The notes beneath the pieces were generated by a model. The model made no database searches and was not told where the DNA came from. It worked only from the letters and a program-made list of their open reading frames with translations. Source: Phycisphaerae bacterium (GTDB lineage: Bacteria; Planctomycetota; Phycisphaerae; Sedimentisphaerales; Anaerobacaceae). From it: a DNA stretch of 57,845 bases. This document shows, piece by piece, positions 38,918 through 47,308 of the stretch. The DNA is taken from positions 1 through 57,845 of the forward strand of contig JAAYBV010000057.1 of the NCBI GenBank assembly GCA_012744475.1, given 5' to 3'. The first letter of the stretch is position 1. Each line of letters begins with the position of its first letter. Made by a program: the position numbers and the translations under genes.

Positions 38918-39706
38918 ATGAATGCGAGAAAGCAAATCGAAAGCCAGCGGGCCTTCACCCTGATCGAACTGCTGGTGGTCATTTCCATCGTCGTCCTCCT
39001 GCTGGCCCTCCTGCTACCGGCCCTGTCCCGGGCACGGAACCAGGCGCAGGCGGTCGTTTGCCAGGGACGCTTGCGCCAGTTGGGTCTGGGCTTGTCCATG
39101 TGGATGGACGAGAACGAGACATGCTCGGCTTGCGGCGGATTCGATACCATTTGGCGGTACGTCACCGATCCTATCCTACGTAGCGACCCCGATGTGGTCC
39201 TGTGCCCTTCCGCGAGCAAGCCCCTGCCCGGCGTACCCGGCATGGTGGGCGACACGTTTCATGCCTGTTCCTGTCTGATGGGGCGTTCTGACCTTCGAGG
39301 CAGCTATGGCCTGAACGGCGGGGTATTCACCGAGAGCTCAATCGACCGCAGTGGGGAGAACCTTGTCGGGCCGGGCCGCTGGATCAGTTGGCACGCCAAA
39401 TGCGCCGGGCGCGTCCCTGTGTTTTTCGATTGCGCGATGTGCGGCGCGTGCCCGCCACACACTGACGAACCACCTGAGTACGAAGGGGCGTGGACACCTT
39501 ACACGATGTGGACGGTTTGCATCAACCGCCACCGAGGCGGTATCAACATGGCTTTCATGGACGGGTCCGTGCGCAAGGTCGGACTGAAAGAATTGTGGAC
39601 ACTGATGTGGAGTCGGCACTTTCTGACGACAGGCCCGTGGACGAAGACGGGCGGCGTGAAACCTGAGGATTGGCCGCAATGGATGCGGAAGTTCAGGGAC
39701 TATTGA
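38918..39706 (+). CDS. Type II secretion-type pseudopilin with H-X9-DG motif
   Basis: The 262-residue protein begins with a prepilin leader and cleavage site followed by the methylated helix (RAFTLIELLVVISIVVLLLALLLPALSRAR, split as RAFTLIELLVVIS and IVVLLLALLLP). A soluble domain rich in Cys follows (CSACGG, CSCLMG, CAMCGAC). Near the end is the H-X9-DG signature (HRGGINMAFMDG) characteristic of planctomycete DUF1559-like pseudopilins. Such proteins are highly expanded in this phylum and are likely parts of secretion or surface structures. ATG 38918 has AAGGAG upstream. The Cys-rich domain (more than ten Cys) is unusual for the family and could form disulfides or bind metal. Confidence 0.82.
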   Translation: MNARKQIESQRAFTLIELLVVISIVVLLLALLLPALSRARNQAQAVVCQGRLRQLGLGLSMWMDENETCSACGGFDTIWRYVTDPILRSDPDVVLCPSASKPLPGVPGMVGDTFHACSCLMGRSDLRGSYGLNGGVFTESSIDRSGENLVGPGRWISWHAKCAGRVPVFFDCAMCGACPPHTDEPPEYEGAWTPYTMWTVCINRHRGGINMAFMDGSVRKVGLKELWTLMWSRHFLTTGPWTKTGGVKPEDWPQWMRKFRDY

Positions 39707-39972
39707 GATGAAGAGTTGCGACTTTGTCATTCCGACCGAAGGACTGCCGAAGGCAGGCCCCATCGGCTGCGCTCAGGGCGGGCCGCGCGGAGGAATCTGG
39801 CCGCGAATGGGAGGCACGCGTGGTCTCTGGCCGGATCCCTTCGGCAGGCTCAGGGCAGGCTCCTCGATCCCGATGTGCATCGGGACTCGGGATGACAACC
39901 AGAAGTGCGCCCGGGCAATAGCCAATAATCAATAATCAATCATCAATGCCTCGCGGCCCTGCCGCGAGGCTG
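39707..39972. other. Intergenic region with dispersed repeat material
   Basis: It contains CTTCGGCAGGCTCAGGGC-type short repeats in both orientations (about 39730-39870), the AATCAATAATCAATCATCAAT tract (39917-39947), and the terminator-like hairpin after birA (39948-39970). No coding signal is seen. Confidence 0.5.
39948..39970 (-). terminator. Terminator-like hairpin after birA
   Basis: GCCTCGCGGC-CCT-GCCGCGAGGC is a perfect 10-bp stem starting two bases after the birA stop. Reading on the minus strand it is followed by ATTGATGATTGATT, T-rich but not a pure T-run. Confidence 0.5.
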
Positions 39973-40809
39973 TCACTTGAGGATCGTGGTGTGGGCGGCG
40001 TCGAACATGCGGACGCCGCCTCGGTCGAGCTGGAGGATCAGACCGTTGGCCGGGTCGATCCCGATGCAGTGGCCGGTGAAGGTCCGCCCGTTGCAGGAGA
40101 GCGTCACACGCTGCGACAGTTGCGTGCTCAGGCTGCTCCAGGTTTCGATCACTCGTTCTTTGTTCTTCTCGGCGGTTCGCAGCCATTGGTCCAGCGACGC
40201 GAGCGTGCGCCGCGCCAGCGTGATGCGGTCGCAGCGGACGCCGCCGACGATGTCGAGGCTCGTAGCGATTTCGCGCAGCTCCGGCGGGAACGACGCGGCG
40301 CTCTGATGGCAGTTGATCCCGATCCCGATCACGGTCGTACCTCGTCCCTCGTCGCTCGTCGCTCGTGAGGGACTGCTCAAGCTCTCAGGCGGCCGCGCGA
40401 CGCGCTTGGATTCGACAAGGATGCCGCAGACCTTCTTACCGGCCAGCAGGACGTCGTTGGGCCACTTGATCTGGGCGCGCCGGCCGCCGACGTCGCCCAA
40501 GGCCTCCGCGATGGCCACCGCGCAGGTCAAAGACAGCAGCTCGTTCTCCATCGCGCGGCCGATCAGCAGGACGGAGAACAGGAGGCTTTCGCCGTAGGGG
40601 CTTTGCCACTGCGCGCCGGTTCGTCCCCGGCCGGCGGTCTGCTCTTCTGCGAAGACCACAAGGCCGTCATGGTCCGGGTTGCGCGCGTACTCGGCCGCGA
40701 CGTCGTTCGTGCTGGCCGTGCGTTCGTAGACGAGGACCTTGCGTCCGATCCGTCTGGTCTTGAGCTTGACGCTGATCCTGTCCGGGTCGAGTCGGTCGTC
40801 ACGTGGCAT
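39973..40809 (-). CDS. birA: Biotin-[acetyl-CoA-carboxylase] ligase
   Basis: BirA activates biotin to biotinyl-AMP and transfers it to the carboxylase carrier protein. The 278-residue protein lacks the N-terminal DNA-binding domain of E. coli BirA, so it is a ligase without repressor function. Motifs: ERTASTNDVAAEY, EEQTAGRGRTGAQWQSPYG (the GRGRxG biotinyl-AMP loop), IKWPNDVLLAGKKVCGILVE and VIGIGINCHQ. Between the last two, residues about 136-158 form an unusual loop (RPPESLSSPSRATSDEGRG). It is encoded by a copy of the genome's dispersed ACGAGCGACGAG repeat (40341-40371), read in frame. It starts nine bases after nadC and ends at a hairpin. Confidence 0.93.
   Translation of the reverse strand: MPRDDRLDPDRISVKLKTRRIGRKVLVYERTASTNDVAAEYARNPDHDGLVVFAEEQTAGRGRTGAQWQSPYGESLLFSVLLIGRAMENELLSLTCAVAIAEALGDVGGRRAQIKWPNDVLLAGKKVCGILVESKRVARPPESLSSPSRATSDEGRGTTVIGIGINCHQSAASFPPELREIATSLDIVGGVRCDRITLARRTLASLDQWLRTAEKNKERVIETWSSLSTQLSQRVTLSCNGRTFTGHCIGIDPANGLILQLDRGGVRMFDAAHTTILK
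40341..40371. repeat. ACGAGCGACGAG-type repeat inside birA
   Basis: Read on the plus strand this is a run of CTCGTCCCTCGTCGCTCGTC and CGCTCGTG. It matches the reverse complement of the intergenic repeat at 6079-6105 and encodes the SPSRATSDEGR loop of BirA. Confidence 0.7.
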
Positions 40810-40818
40810 GAAGATCGT

Positions 40819-41691
40819 CTATTTGTCCAGTCCAATATCGACCGCGGCGGCCGAGTGGGTGATCGCTCCGATGGCGATTCGGTCCACCCCGCACTGCGCG
40901 ATCGCCGAGACGTTGTCCAGCGTGATGTTGCCTGAGGCCTCCAGCAGGGGCTTGTTGCCCTTGCCGCACATCTCGTCGCGCATCTTCACCGCGTGCTTGA
41001 GCTGCCACTGGCCCATGTTGTCCAGCAGGACGATGTCGATGCCCGGGATCTTCAGAACGTGGTTCAATTGATGATCGACGTGGTCCACTTCGACCGCGAT
41101 GAAGGAAAGCCCCTTGACGTTCTTGGCGTCGTCCACGACACGCTTGAGCCGCAGCGGAAAGCTCTTGCCCAGCTCGGCCAAGTGATTGTCCTTGATGAGG
41201 ATGCCGTCGTAAAGCCCGAGGCGATGGTTGTATCCTCCGCCGCAAGTGACGGCGTACTTCTCCAGCAGACGCCAGCCCGGCAGGGTCTTGCGCGTGTCGT
41301 AGATCTTGGCCTTGGTGCCGCGGATCGCCCGGACGTACTTGTTCGTGGTCGTCGCGATCCCGCTGAGACGCTGGAGGAAGTTCAGCAGAACTCGCTCGGC
41401 GCTGAGCATGGGACGCAGCGGCCCTTCGATGGTGGCCAACTTGCTGCCCACGTGGGCGACCTGGCCGTCCTTGACATGGGCGGTCATCTTCAGACGCGGA
41501 TCGTACTGCCGAAGGATCTCTTCGAGCACGGGTACGCCGCAAACGACGATCTCCTCCCGCGAGACAACGGTTGCCCGCGTGGTCGAGTCGTCGGGAAACA
41601 GCAATTCCGTTGTCACGTCGCCTCGACCGAGGTCCTCTTCGATGGCCATCTGGATCAGGGGACGGACCTGCGCGATGTTCAGTTTCTTCAT
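40819..41691 (-). CDS. nadC: Nicotinate-nucleotide pyrophosphorylase (quinolinate phosphoribosyltransferase)
   Basis: NadC converts quinolinate and PRPP to nicotinate mononucleotide in de novo NAD synthesis. The 290-residue protein contains EEDLGRGDVTTELLFPD, GPLRPMLSAERVLLNFLQRLSGIAT split around the active site, the substrate-binding DTRKTLPGWRLLEKYAVTCGGGYNHRLGL with its conserved Arg/Lys/His, and the barrel end EASGNITLDNVSAIAQCGVDRIAIGAITHSA. It lies 55 bases after uvrB and nine before birA, all in one direction; uvrB-nadC-birA may be a mixed operon. GGGGAAG precedes ATG 41691. Confidence 0.96.
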   Translation of the reverse strand: MKKLNIAQVRPLIQMAIEEDLGRGDVTTELLFPDDSTTRATVVSREEIVVCGVPVLEEILRQYDPRLKMTAHVKDGQVAHVGSKLATIEGPLRPMLSAERVLLNFLQRLSGIATTTNKYVRAIRGTKAKIYDTRKTLPGWRLLEKYAVTCGGGYNHRLGLYDGILIKDNHLAELGKSFPLRLKRVVDDAKNVKGLSFIAVEVDHVDHQLNHVLKIPGIDIVLLDNMGQWQLKHAVKMRDEMCGKGNKPLLEASGNITLDNVSAIAQCGVDRIAIGAITHSAAAVDIGLDK

Positions 41692-41746
41692 TTCTTCCCC
41701 ACCTGTCGGGCCGCACCGCGCCGGTTTGGCGGCGGACCCCGTGCCT

Positions 41747-43798
41747 CTATGCCTTCCCGCGCCGCTTCTGTTTTTTGGCGGCCAGAAAGGTGCTCTTTTT
41801 CCTGTGCGAATCGGCGAGCACCAACTCCGGCAGCTCCTTCAATTCGCGCAACTGGTCCCGCAATACCGCCGCCCGCTCGAAATCGAGGGCCTCGGCGGCC
41901 TCCAGCATCTCCCGCTCGATCTGTCCGGCCAACTCGACCTTGTCGTATTCGGAGTCCCCGAGTCGAATCGCCTCCTGGGCGACGCGTCGGGCTTTGATCT
42001 GCTCGGTCAGGCTGTTGCGGATCTCTTTCTTGATCGTTTCCGGCGTGATGTTGTGTTCCTGGTTGTACGCCAGTTGGATTGTACGCCGCCGCCCGGTTTC
42101 GTCAATGGCTTTTCGCATCGATTCGGTGACCGTGTCGGCGTACAGCAGGACGGTGGCGTTGACGTTCCGGGCGGTGCGTCCGATGGTCTGAATCAGGGAG
42201 GTCTGGCTGCGCAGGAACCCCTCCTTGTCGGCGTCGAGGATGGCCACGCAGGAGACTTCCGGCAGGTCGAGACCTTCGCGCAGCAGGTTGACGCCCACGA
42301 GCACGTCGAACTCCCCGTGCCGCAGGTCCCGCAGGATGTCGATCCGTTCGAGGGTGTCGATCTCGCTGTGGAGATACCGGCAGCGATAGCCGCGTTTGGT
42401 GATGTAGCTGGCCAGGTTCTCCGCCATCCGCTTGGTCAACGTGGTCGCCAGCACCCGCTCGTGCACCGCGACCCGCCGGGCGATCTCCTCAAGCAGATGC
42501 TCGACCTGGTTGGTCGCGGGATGGACGAAGATCTCCGGATCGAGCAGGCCGGTCGGACGGATGATCTGCTCGACGACCTCGCCGCCGCACAGCTCCAGCT
42601 CGAACGGGGCCGGCGTGGCCGAGACGAACACGACCTGCGACCAGTTCTGCTGGAATTCCTCGAACCGCAGCGGGCGGTTGTCCATCGCGCTGGGCAGACG
42701 GAAGCCGTGCTCCACGAGCACGGCCTTGCGGTTGTGGTCGCCCGCCCACATGGCACGCAACTGAGGGATGGTGACGTGGGACTCGTCGATGAACAGCAGG
42801 AAATCGTCGGGGAAGTAGTCGATCAGCGTATAGGGCCTGGCCCCCGGCGGCAGGCCCGCCAGATGGCGGGCGTAGTTCTCGATCCCGCTGCAGTAGCCGA
42901 CCTCCTGGATCATCTCGATGTCGTACATCGTCCGGGCCTGCAGCCGCTGGGCTTCGAGGAGCTTGGCCTGGCTGCGCAGCTCGCCGAGGCGCTGCGCCAG
43001 CTCGGCGCGGATGCCTTCGACGGCCTCGGCGATGCGGTCGGCCGGCATGATGTAGTGCTGGGCCGGGTAGATGAACACCTGGCTCTCGACCGCCAGAATC
43101 TCGGCCGAGACGGGATTGATGTAGCTGATCCGCTCGATCTCGTCGCCGAAGAACTCGATGCGGATGGCGAACGATTCATAGGATGGATACAGCTCGACCA
43201 CGTCGCCGCGAACGCGGAACGTCCCGCGCTGGAAGTCGATATCGTTTCGTGCGTACTGGATGTCGGCCAGCTTGCCGAGCAGGGTGTTGCGGTCGCAGGT
43301 CTCGCCGGTGCGGACGGCGACCATGCTGGCCTTGTAGGCTTCCGGCGAGCCAAGCCCGAAGATGCAGGAGACCGAGGCCACCACGATGCAGTCGCGCCGG
43401 GTCGCGAGGCTGGTCGTCGCGGAAAGCCTCAATCGATCCAGGTCGGCGTTTCGCGAGGCGTCCTTCTCGATGTAAATGTCCCGCTGCGGGATGTAGGCCT
43501 CCGGCTGGTAGTAATCATAGTAGCTGACGAAGTACTCGACGGCGTTCTCGGGGAACAGCTCGCGGAACTCCTCATAGAGCTGGGCGGCCAGCGTCTTGTT
43601 GTGCGAGATGACCAGGACGGGCCGGTCGAACCGGGCGATGACGTTGGCCATGGTGAAGGTCTTGCCGCTTCCGGTGACGCCCATGAGGGTCTGGAATTTG
43701 CTGCCGGCGCGCAAGGCGGCAGCGAGCCGCTCGATGGCCTGCGGCTGATCGCCCGACGGTTGGAACCGGTTGTTCAGCTTGAATCTGCCCATATGCAT
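41747..43798 (-). CDS. uvrB: Excinuclease ABC subunit B
   Basis: UvrB verifies DNA lesions and positions UvrC in nucleotide excision repair. The 683-residue protein has Walker A GVTGSGKT at 40-47, the damage-probing beta-hairpin [18 protein letters not shown], the DESH-type box, the helicase motifs of the second RecA-like domain ([38 protein letters not shown]), and the C-terminal UVR coiled-coil domain ([23 protein letters not shown]). The length is standard. Met3 (GRFKLNN) is an alternative start. A promoter is at 43813-43841 and nadC follows. No LexA-type box was recognised upstream. Confidence 0.98.
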   Translation of the reverse strand: MHMGRFKLNNRFQPSGDQPQAIERLAAALRAGSKFQTLMGVTGSGKTFTMANVIARFDRPVLVISHNKTLAAQLYEEFRELFPENAVEYFVSYYDYYQPEAYIPQRDIYIEKDASRNADLDRLRLSATTSLATRRDCIVVASVSCIFGLGSPEAYKASMVAVRTGETCDRNTLLGKLADIQYARNDIDFQRGTFRVRGDVVELYPSYESFAIRIEFFGDEIERISYINPVSAEILAVESQVFIYPAQHYIMPADRIAEAVEGIRAELAQRLGELRSQAKLLEAQRLQARTMYDIEMIQEVGYCSGIENYARHLAGLPPGARPYTLIDYFPDDFLLFIDESHVTIPQLRAMWAGDHNRKAVLVEHGFRLPSAMDNRPLRFEEFQQNWSQVVFVSATPAPFELELCGGEVVEQIIRPTGLLDPEIFVHPATNQVEHLLEEIARRVAVHERVLATTLTKRMAENLASYITKRGYRCRYLHSEIDTLERIDILRDLRHGEFDVLVGVNLLREGLDLPEVSCVAILDADKEGFLRSQTSLIQTIGRTARNVNATVLLYADTVTESMRKAIDETGRRRTIQLAYNQEHNITPETIKKEIRNSLTEQIKARRVAQEAIRLGDSEYDKVELAGQIEREMLEAAEALDFERAAVLRDQLRELKELPELVLADSHRKKSTFLAAKKQKRRGKA

Positions 43799-43812
43799 TT
43801 GTCGTTGGGAAG

Positions 43813-43841
43813 ATTCTAACCGGCCGCCGGGCGAAATTCAC
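43813..43841 (-). promoter_or_regulatory. Candidate promoter of uvrB
   Basis: On the minus strand: GTGAAT (43841-43836), a 17-bp spacer and TAGAAT (43818-43813). The start site would lie about ten bases before the ATG, leaving almost no leader. Confidence 0.4.
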
Positions 43842-43924
43842 GCGCATTCCGCGACGCCGGACCGGTGGCAGGGGGGCTGCAAACGTCGTGGCACCGCCAC
43901 AGGGTGTGCCTTCTCTCTACGATT

Positions 43925-44719
43925 CTACTTCGACGCGGGCAGCGAGTAGGTGATGCCCACAATCATGGCCTGGCCGTACCGCTCCCACAGAGCATCCTCG
44001 CTGAGATTGGAGGCGGCCGCCGGCAGCTCCATGGTGATCGTCGGGATGCCAAGCTCCTCGCCGGTATAGGCGCCGAGCGAACCCGGCTTGGCGCCCAGCT
44101 TTTTGACCGGGAGCCTGCTGGATGACGCGACGGCGGCCGCCAGGGCCTTGCCCGGGCCGTCATAGTCGATGCAATTGAGCGGCTGGTGGAGCGACAGGAT
44201 CCGGTTCGGGCGGAACTCCTCGATTGCGGCCTGGAGCGCCCGGGTTTCCGGCTCGGACAGCGACTGGTGCCCATAATCGCCGTTGTTGACGCGGTTGGAC
44301 GCCTCGAAATTGCGGTTCAGATCGACGGCGCGGACGTTCTCCCGCGTTCCGGCGGCCATGCCGTCCGGATTGGCCACCGGGATGATAACGATGCGGCGGC
44401 CCTCCAAGAGATCCGGATTGGTCGCCAGATGATCGGCCAGTCTCTTGACCAGCGGTGTCCCCGCCGGTTCGTTGCCGTGAATCGTCGCGACGATGAGCGT
44501 TGTGTCCAGTCCATCTCCGAGGATTTGCGCGGTGATGGCCCGGCCCTGGATCGAGCGTCCCAGGAGACGGTATTGCGGGATCAACTGCGTCGTGGGCAAG
44601 GGCACCGGCCGGTCCTCGCCAATGACGCGAGGTCTCGGCTCGGGCTCATAGCATCCCGCCAGCGCCACCACAGCAAGCAGCAACGTGCAGACCAACCAGA
44701 TCGACCGTCCTTTGTCCAT
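43925..44719 (-). CDS. Lipoprotein M14-family zinc carboxypeptidase (MpaA-like)
   Basis: The 264-residue protein has a lipobox (VVALAGC, Cys23), so it should sit on the periplasmic side. The M14 zinc site is clear: HGNE (His81, Glu84) in ATIHGNEPAGTPL, and the third ligand His in LSLHQPLNCIDYDGPG. NPDGMAAGTRENVRAVDLNRNFEASN is the substrate-binding segment and TITMELP carries the catalytic Glu. MpaA-type enzymes trim murein tripeptides; given the signal, cell-wall peptide processing is likely but not proven. The start is ATG 44719 and a promoter is at 44763-44791. Confidence 0.85.
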   Translation of the reverse strand: MDKGRSIWLVCTLLLAVVALAGCYEPEPRPRVIGEDRPVPLPTTQLIPQYRLLGRSIQGRAITAQILGDGLDTTLIVATIHGNEPAGTPLVKRLADHLATNPDLLEGRRIVIIPVANPDGMAAGTRENVRAVDLNRNFEASNRVNNGDYGHQSLSEPETRALQAAIEEFRPNRILSLHQPLNCIDYDGPGKALAAAVASSSRLPVKKLGAKPGSLGAYTGEELGIPTITMELPAAASNLSEDALWERYGQAMIVGITYSLPASK

Positions 44720-44762
44720 ATCGCCTATTCCTTTAAGTCACCCCAGACTGTTAGACGGCCGG

Positions 44763-44791
44763 AATATAACCGATCGCCACTCGCTCTGCAA
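44763..44791 (-). promoter_or_regulatory. Sigma70-like promoter of the M14 peptidase gene
   Basis: On the minus strand: TTGCAG (44791-44786), a 17-bp spacer and TATATT (44768-44763). Confidence 0.45.
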
Positions 44792-44955
44792 CCGAGAAAA
44801 CACTGACGGCCGCAAGCTGCTTCCACGCCGACCTCTGTTTTCTGCCTAGCCTGGACTTTCCAAATCGCCTGCGATCCTCGACAATGGGCCTCGAAACGCA
44901 CATATGGCAGCCGTCCGGATTGGCAGCGACGGGCCCTGAGAAAGGACAGATCGGC

Positions 44956-45696
44956 GTGAAACCTTGTACTGAACTGGCGTCGACGACGACCCCGGACGGA
45001 AAGAGAATGGTCCTTTCCCGGCACGACCGGGATTTCTTCATCAGCGTGGACGGCCGGCAGTTGATGACCAGTCGGGAGCACGAATCGGAACTGGAGCTGG
45101 CCCGTCTGGGGTGCGAGAAGATCCGCAAGAGGCCGCGCCCTGTCGTCCTGATCGGCGGGCTGGGCATGGGCTACACGCTGCGCCAGACGCTCGATCTGCT
45201 GCCGCCGGGGGCCCGCGTCGTCGTGGCCGAGCTGATGCCCGACGTCGTCCGCTGGAACCAGGAGCTTCTGGGCGAACTGGCGGGCCATCCGCTGCGGGAT
45301 GGCAGGGTGACGGTCGAATCATGCGACGTCGCCCAGGTGATCCGCCGGTCCGAGAGCGCGTTCGACGCCATTCTGCTCGACGTGGACAACGGGCCCGGCG
45401 CGATGACCTATGCCGGCAACGATGGGCTGTATGGTCCCATGGGGATCGGTGCCGTGATGCGGGCCCTTCGCCCGGGTGGCTGTCTGGCGATCTGGTCGGT
45501 CGACGTCGATCCGCTGTTCGAAGGACGTCTTCGACGAGAGGGCCTGAAGGTCCGCAGTTTCCGCGTCCGCGCCTACGCGCAGGCCAAGAACCGCTCGCGC
45601 TGCGTCTGGGCAGTGGCGCAGGACGCCCGCGCGTTGCCTGAAGGCGAAACCCCTGACAAGACGCAGGACGGGCCTACGCGTTCGCGACGCCGGTGA
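44956..45696 (+). CDS. Spermidine-synthase-like Rossmann protein
   Basis: The 246-residue protein has a methyltransferase/aminopropyltransferase Rossmann fold: VVLIGGLGMGYTLRQTLDLLP (nucleotide-binding Gly-rich loop), VVVAELMPDVVRWNQELLG, VTVESCDVAQVI, FDAILLDVDNGPGAM (DxDNGP, the equivalent of the spermidine synthase catalytic loop) and ALRPGGCLAIWSV. An N-terminal beta region contains FFISVDGRQLMTSREHESE. The actual substrate is unknown; many such spermidine-synthase-like proteins are not polyamine enzymes. GTG 44956 is chosen because AAAGGA lies nine bases upstream and the following KPCTELAS resembles family N-termini. Its last 23 bases overlap the end of eno. Confidence 0.78.
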   Translation: MKPCTELASTTTPDGKRMVLSRHDRDFFISVDGRQLMTSREHESELELARLGCEKIRKRPRPVVLIGGLGMGYTLRQTLDLLPPGARVVVAELMPDVVRWNQELLGELAGHPLRDGRVTVESCDVAQVIRRSESAFDAILLDVDNGPGAMTYAGNDGLYGPMGIGAVMRALRPGGCLAIWSVDVDPLFEGRLRREGLKVRSFRVRAYAQAKNRSRCVWAVAQDARALPEGETPDKTQDGPTRSRRR

Positions 45697-46975
45697 AGGG
45701 GAAATGGGCCAGGATCGACCGGCCGCCGAGGTGACGCTCGATTCGCATCAGCTCGTTGTACTCGGCGACCCGCTCGGATCGTGAAACCGAGCCGATCTTG
45801 ACTTGGCCGACGCCGGTGCCGACGCCGAAATCGGCCTCGAAAGGCATCTCAGTCTCGCCCGAGCGGTGGGAGACGATCGCGGTCAGCCCGTTGTCCAAGG
45901 CCAAGTGGACCGTGTCGAGCGTCTCGGTGATTGTGCCGATCTGGTTGGCCTTGATCAGGACGCAATTGGCTACGTTCTTCTCGATCCCGATCCGCACGCG
46001 CTGCGGGTTCGTCGCGAACAGGTCGTCGCCGACGATCTGAACCTTGTTCTGCGTCTTGTCTTTGAGCAGGGCGAACCCGTCCCAGTCTTCCTCGTCCAGG
46101 CCGTCTTCGATCGAGATGATCGGGTACCGGCCGGCCCAGTCGACGAACAGATCGACCATCTCGGCCGAGGTGAGCGACATGCCCTCCTTGGTCAGGTGAT
46201 ACTTGCCGTCCTTATAGAGTTCGGAGGCCGCCGGGTCCAGGGCAATGGCGATGTCCTCGCCGGGGGTGTGGCCCGCCCGTTCGAGCGCCTGCATGATGAG
46301 CTTGAGCGGCTCTTCGTTGGATTCGACCGGCGGCGCATAGCCCCCCTCGTCGCCGACCGTGGTTGGCCAGCCTTGCTCGCGAATGATGCCCTTCAGTTCG
46401 TGGAACGTCTCGGCAGCCCAACGCGTCGCCTCGGCGAACGTCGGAGCGCCGATCGGTACGATCATGTATTCCTGGAAGTCGGACGAGCCGATGGCATGCT
46501 TGCCCCCATTCAGGACGTTGATCAGAGGGATGGGCATGGTAAAGGGCTCTCTGGCGGGCTTGCCGAAGACGTCGGCGACGTATTCATAGAACTGCATGCG
46601 CCGGGCCACGGCGCCGGCTCGCAGGCACGCGATGGAGACCGCCAGGATGGCGTTGGCGCCGAGGTGGGACTTGTTCTCGGTGCCGTCCAGCTCGATCATC
46701 TTCTGATCGATGCCTCGCTGATCGGTCACGTCGTGTCCGATCAGGGCCGGGGCGATGATGCCGTTGATGTTGCGGACGGCCTTGAGCACCCCCTTGCCGC
46801 GGTAGCGTTGCGGCTCATTGTCCCTCAGCTCGACGGCTTCGTACTTGCCCGTCGAGGCGCCGGAGGGCACCATGCCGCTGACGCGCGTGTACCGGTCCAG
46901 GTGGACTGTCGCTTCGACGGTCGGGTTGCCGCGTGAGTCCAGCAGTTCCTGCGCTGTGATCTGAAAGATGTCCAT
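45674..46975 (-). CDS. eno: Enolase
   Basis: Enolase interconverts 2-phosphoglycerate and phosphoenolpyruvate. The 433-residue protein has the family motifs: SRGNPTVEATVHL, VPSGASTGKYEAVELRD, NVLNGGKHA, VGDEGGYAP with the catalytic Glu, ISIEDGLDEEDWDGF, VGDDLFATNP, LIKANQIGTITETLD (catalytic Lys) and VSHRSGETE. The length is normal. It ends inside the last 23 bases of the convergent spermidine-synthase-like gene. A -10-like TATACT on the minus strand lies at 47044-47039, with a poor -35. Confidence 0.98.
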   Translation of the reverse strand: MDIFQITAQELLDSRGNPTVEATVHLDRYTRVSGMVPSGASTGKYEAVELRDNEPQRYRGKGVLKAVRNINGIIAPALIGHDVTDQRGIDQKMIELDGTENKSHLGANAILAVSIACLRAGAVARRMQFYEYVADVFGKPAREPFTMPIPLINVLNGGKHAIGSSDFQEYMIVPIGAPTFAEATRWAAETFHELKGIIREQGWPTTVGDEGGYAPPVESNEEPLKLIMQALERAGHTPGEDIAIALDPAASELYKDGKYHLTKEGMSLTSAEMVDLFVDWAGRYPIISIEDGLDEEDWDGFALLKDKTQNKVQIVGDDLFATNPQRVRIGIEKNVANCVLIKANQIGTITETLDTVHLALDNGLTAIVSHRSGETEMPFEADFGVGTGVGQVKIGSVSRSERVAEYNELMRIERHLGGRSILAHFPFTGVANA

Positions 46976-47308
46976 GCTGTTACCCCTCGATTCGTGGCGT
47001 TGTCACAGAACGTCAGCGTTTCTTGCCAATGGCCCGGCAGTATAGGCGATTCGCCCGGGCTTCGATAGCCTCGAATCGAGAAAGACCTTCCTATTTCAGC
47101 GCGAGGCGGACGCCGGGACTTGGATGTGTCGGGTTTTGAGGCCATAATTTGGGTAACAGGGGTGTCTTTGCTCCGTTCGGATCCTCTGATCAAATGGTGC
47201 CGGTGGCGTGTTGACTTGCGTCCGGCTCGGCCGTACCATGAACCCCGTAGTAGCCCGCAGGATGGGCTTTGGCCCATGCTGCATTGGCCGCAGTGAGCGA
47301 AGGCCCTT
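46976..47308. other. Divergent intergenic region between eno and the gene at 47309
   Basis: It contains the eno -10 candidate (47039-47044), the promoter for the plus-strand gene at 47211-47239, and a small hairpin ATGGGC-TTTG-GCCCAT (47262-47277) in the predicted leader of that gene. Nothing else is recognised. Confidence 0.45.
47211..47239 (+). promoter_or_regulatory. Sigma70-like promoter of the 47309-48501 gene pair
   Basis: TTGACT (47211-47216), a 17-bp spacer and TACCAT (47234-47239); the leader of about 60 bases contains the hairpin at 47262-47277. Confidence 0.45.
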
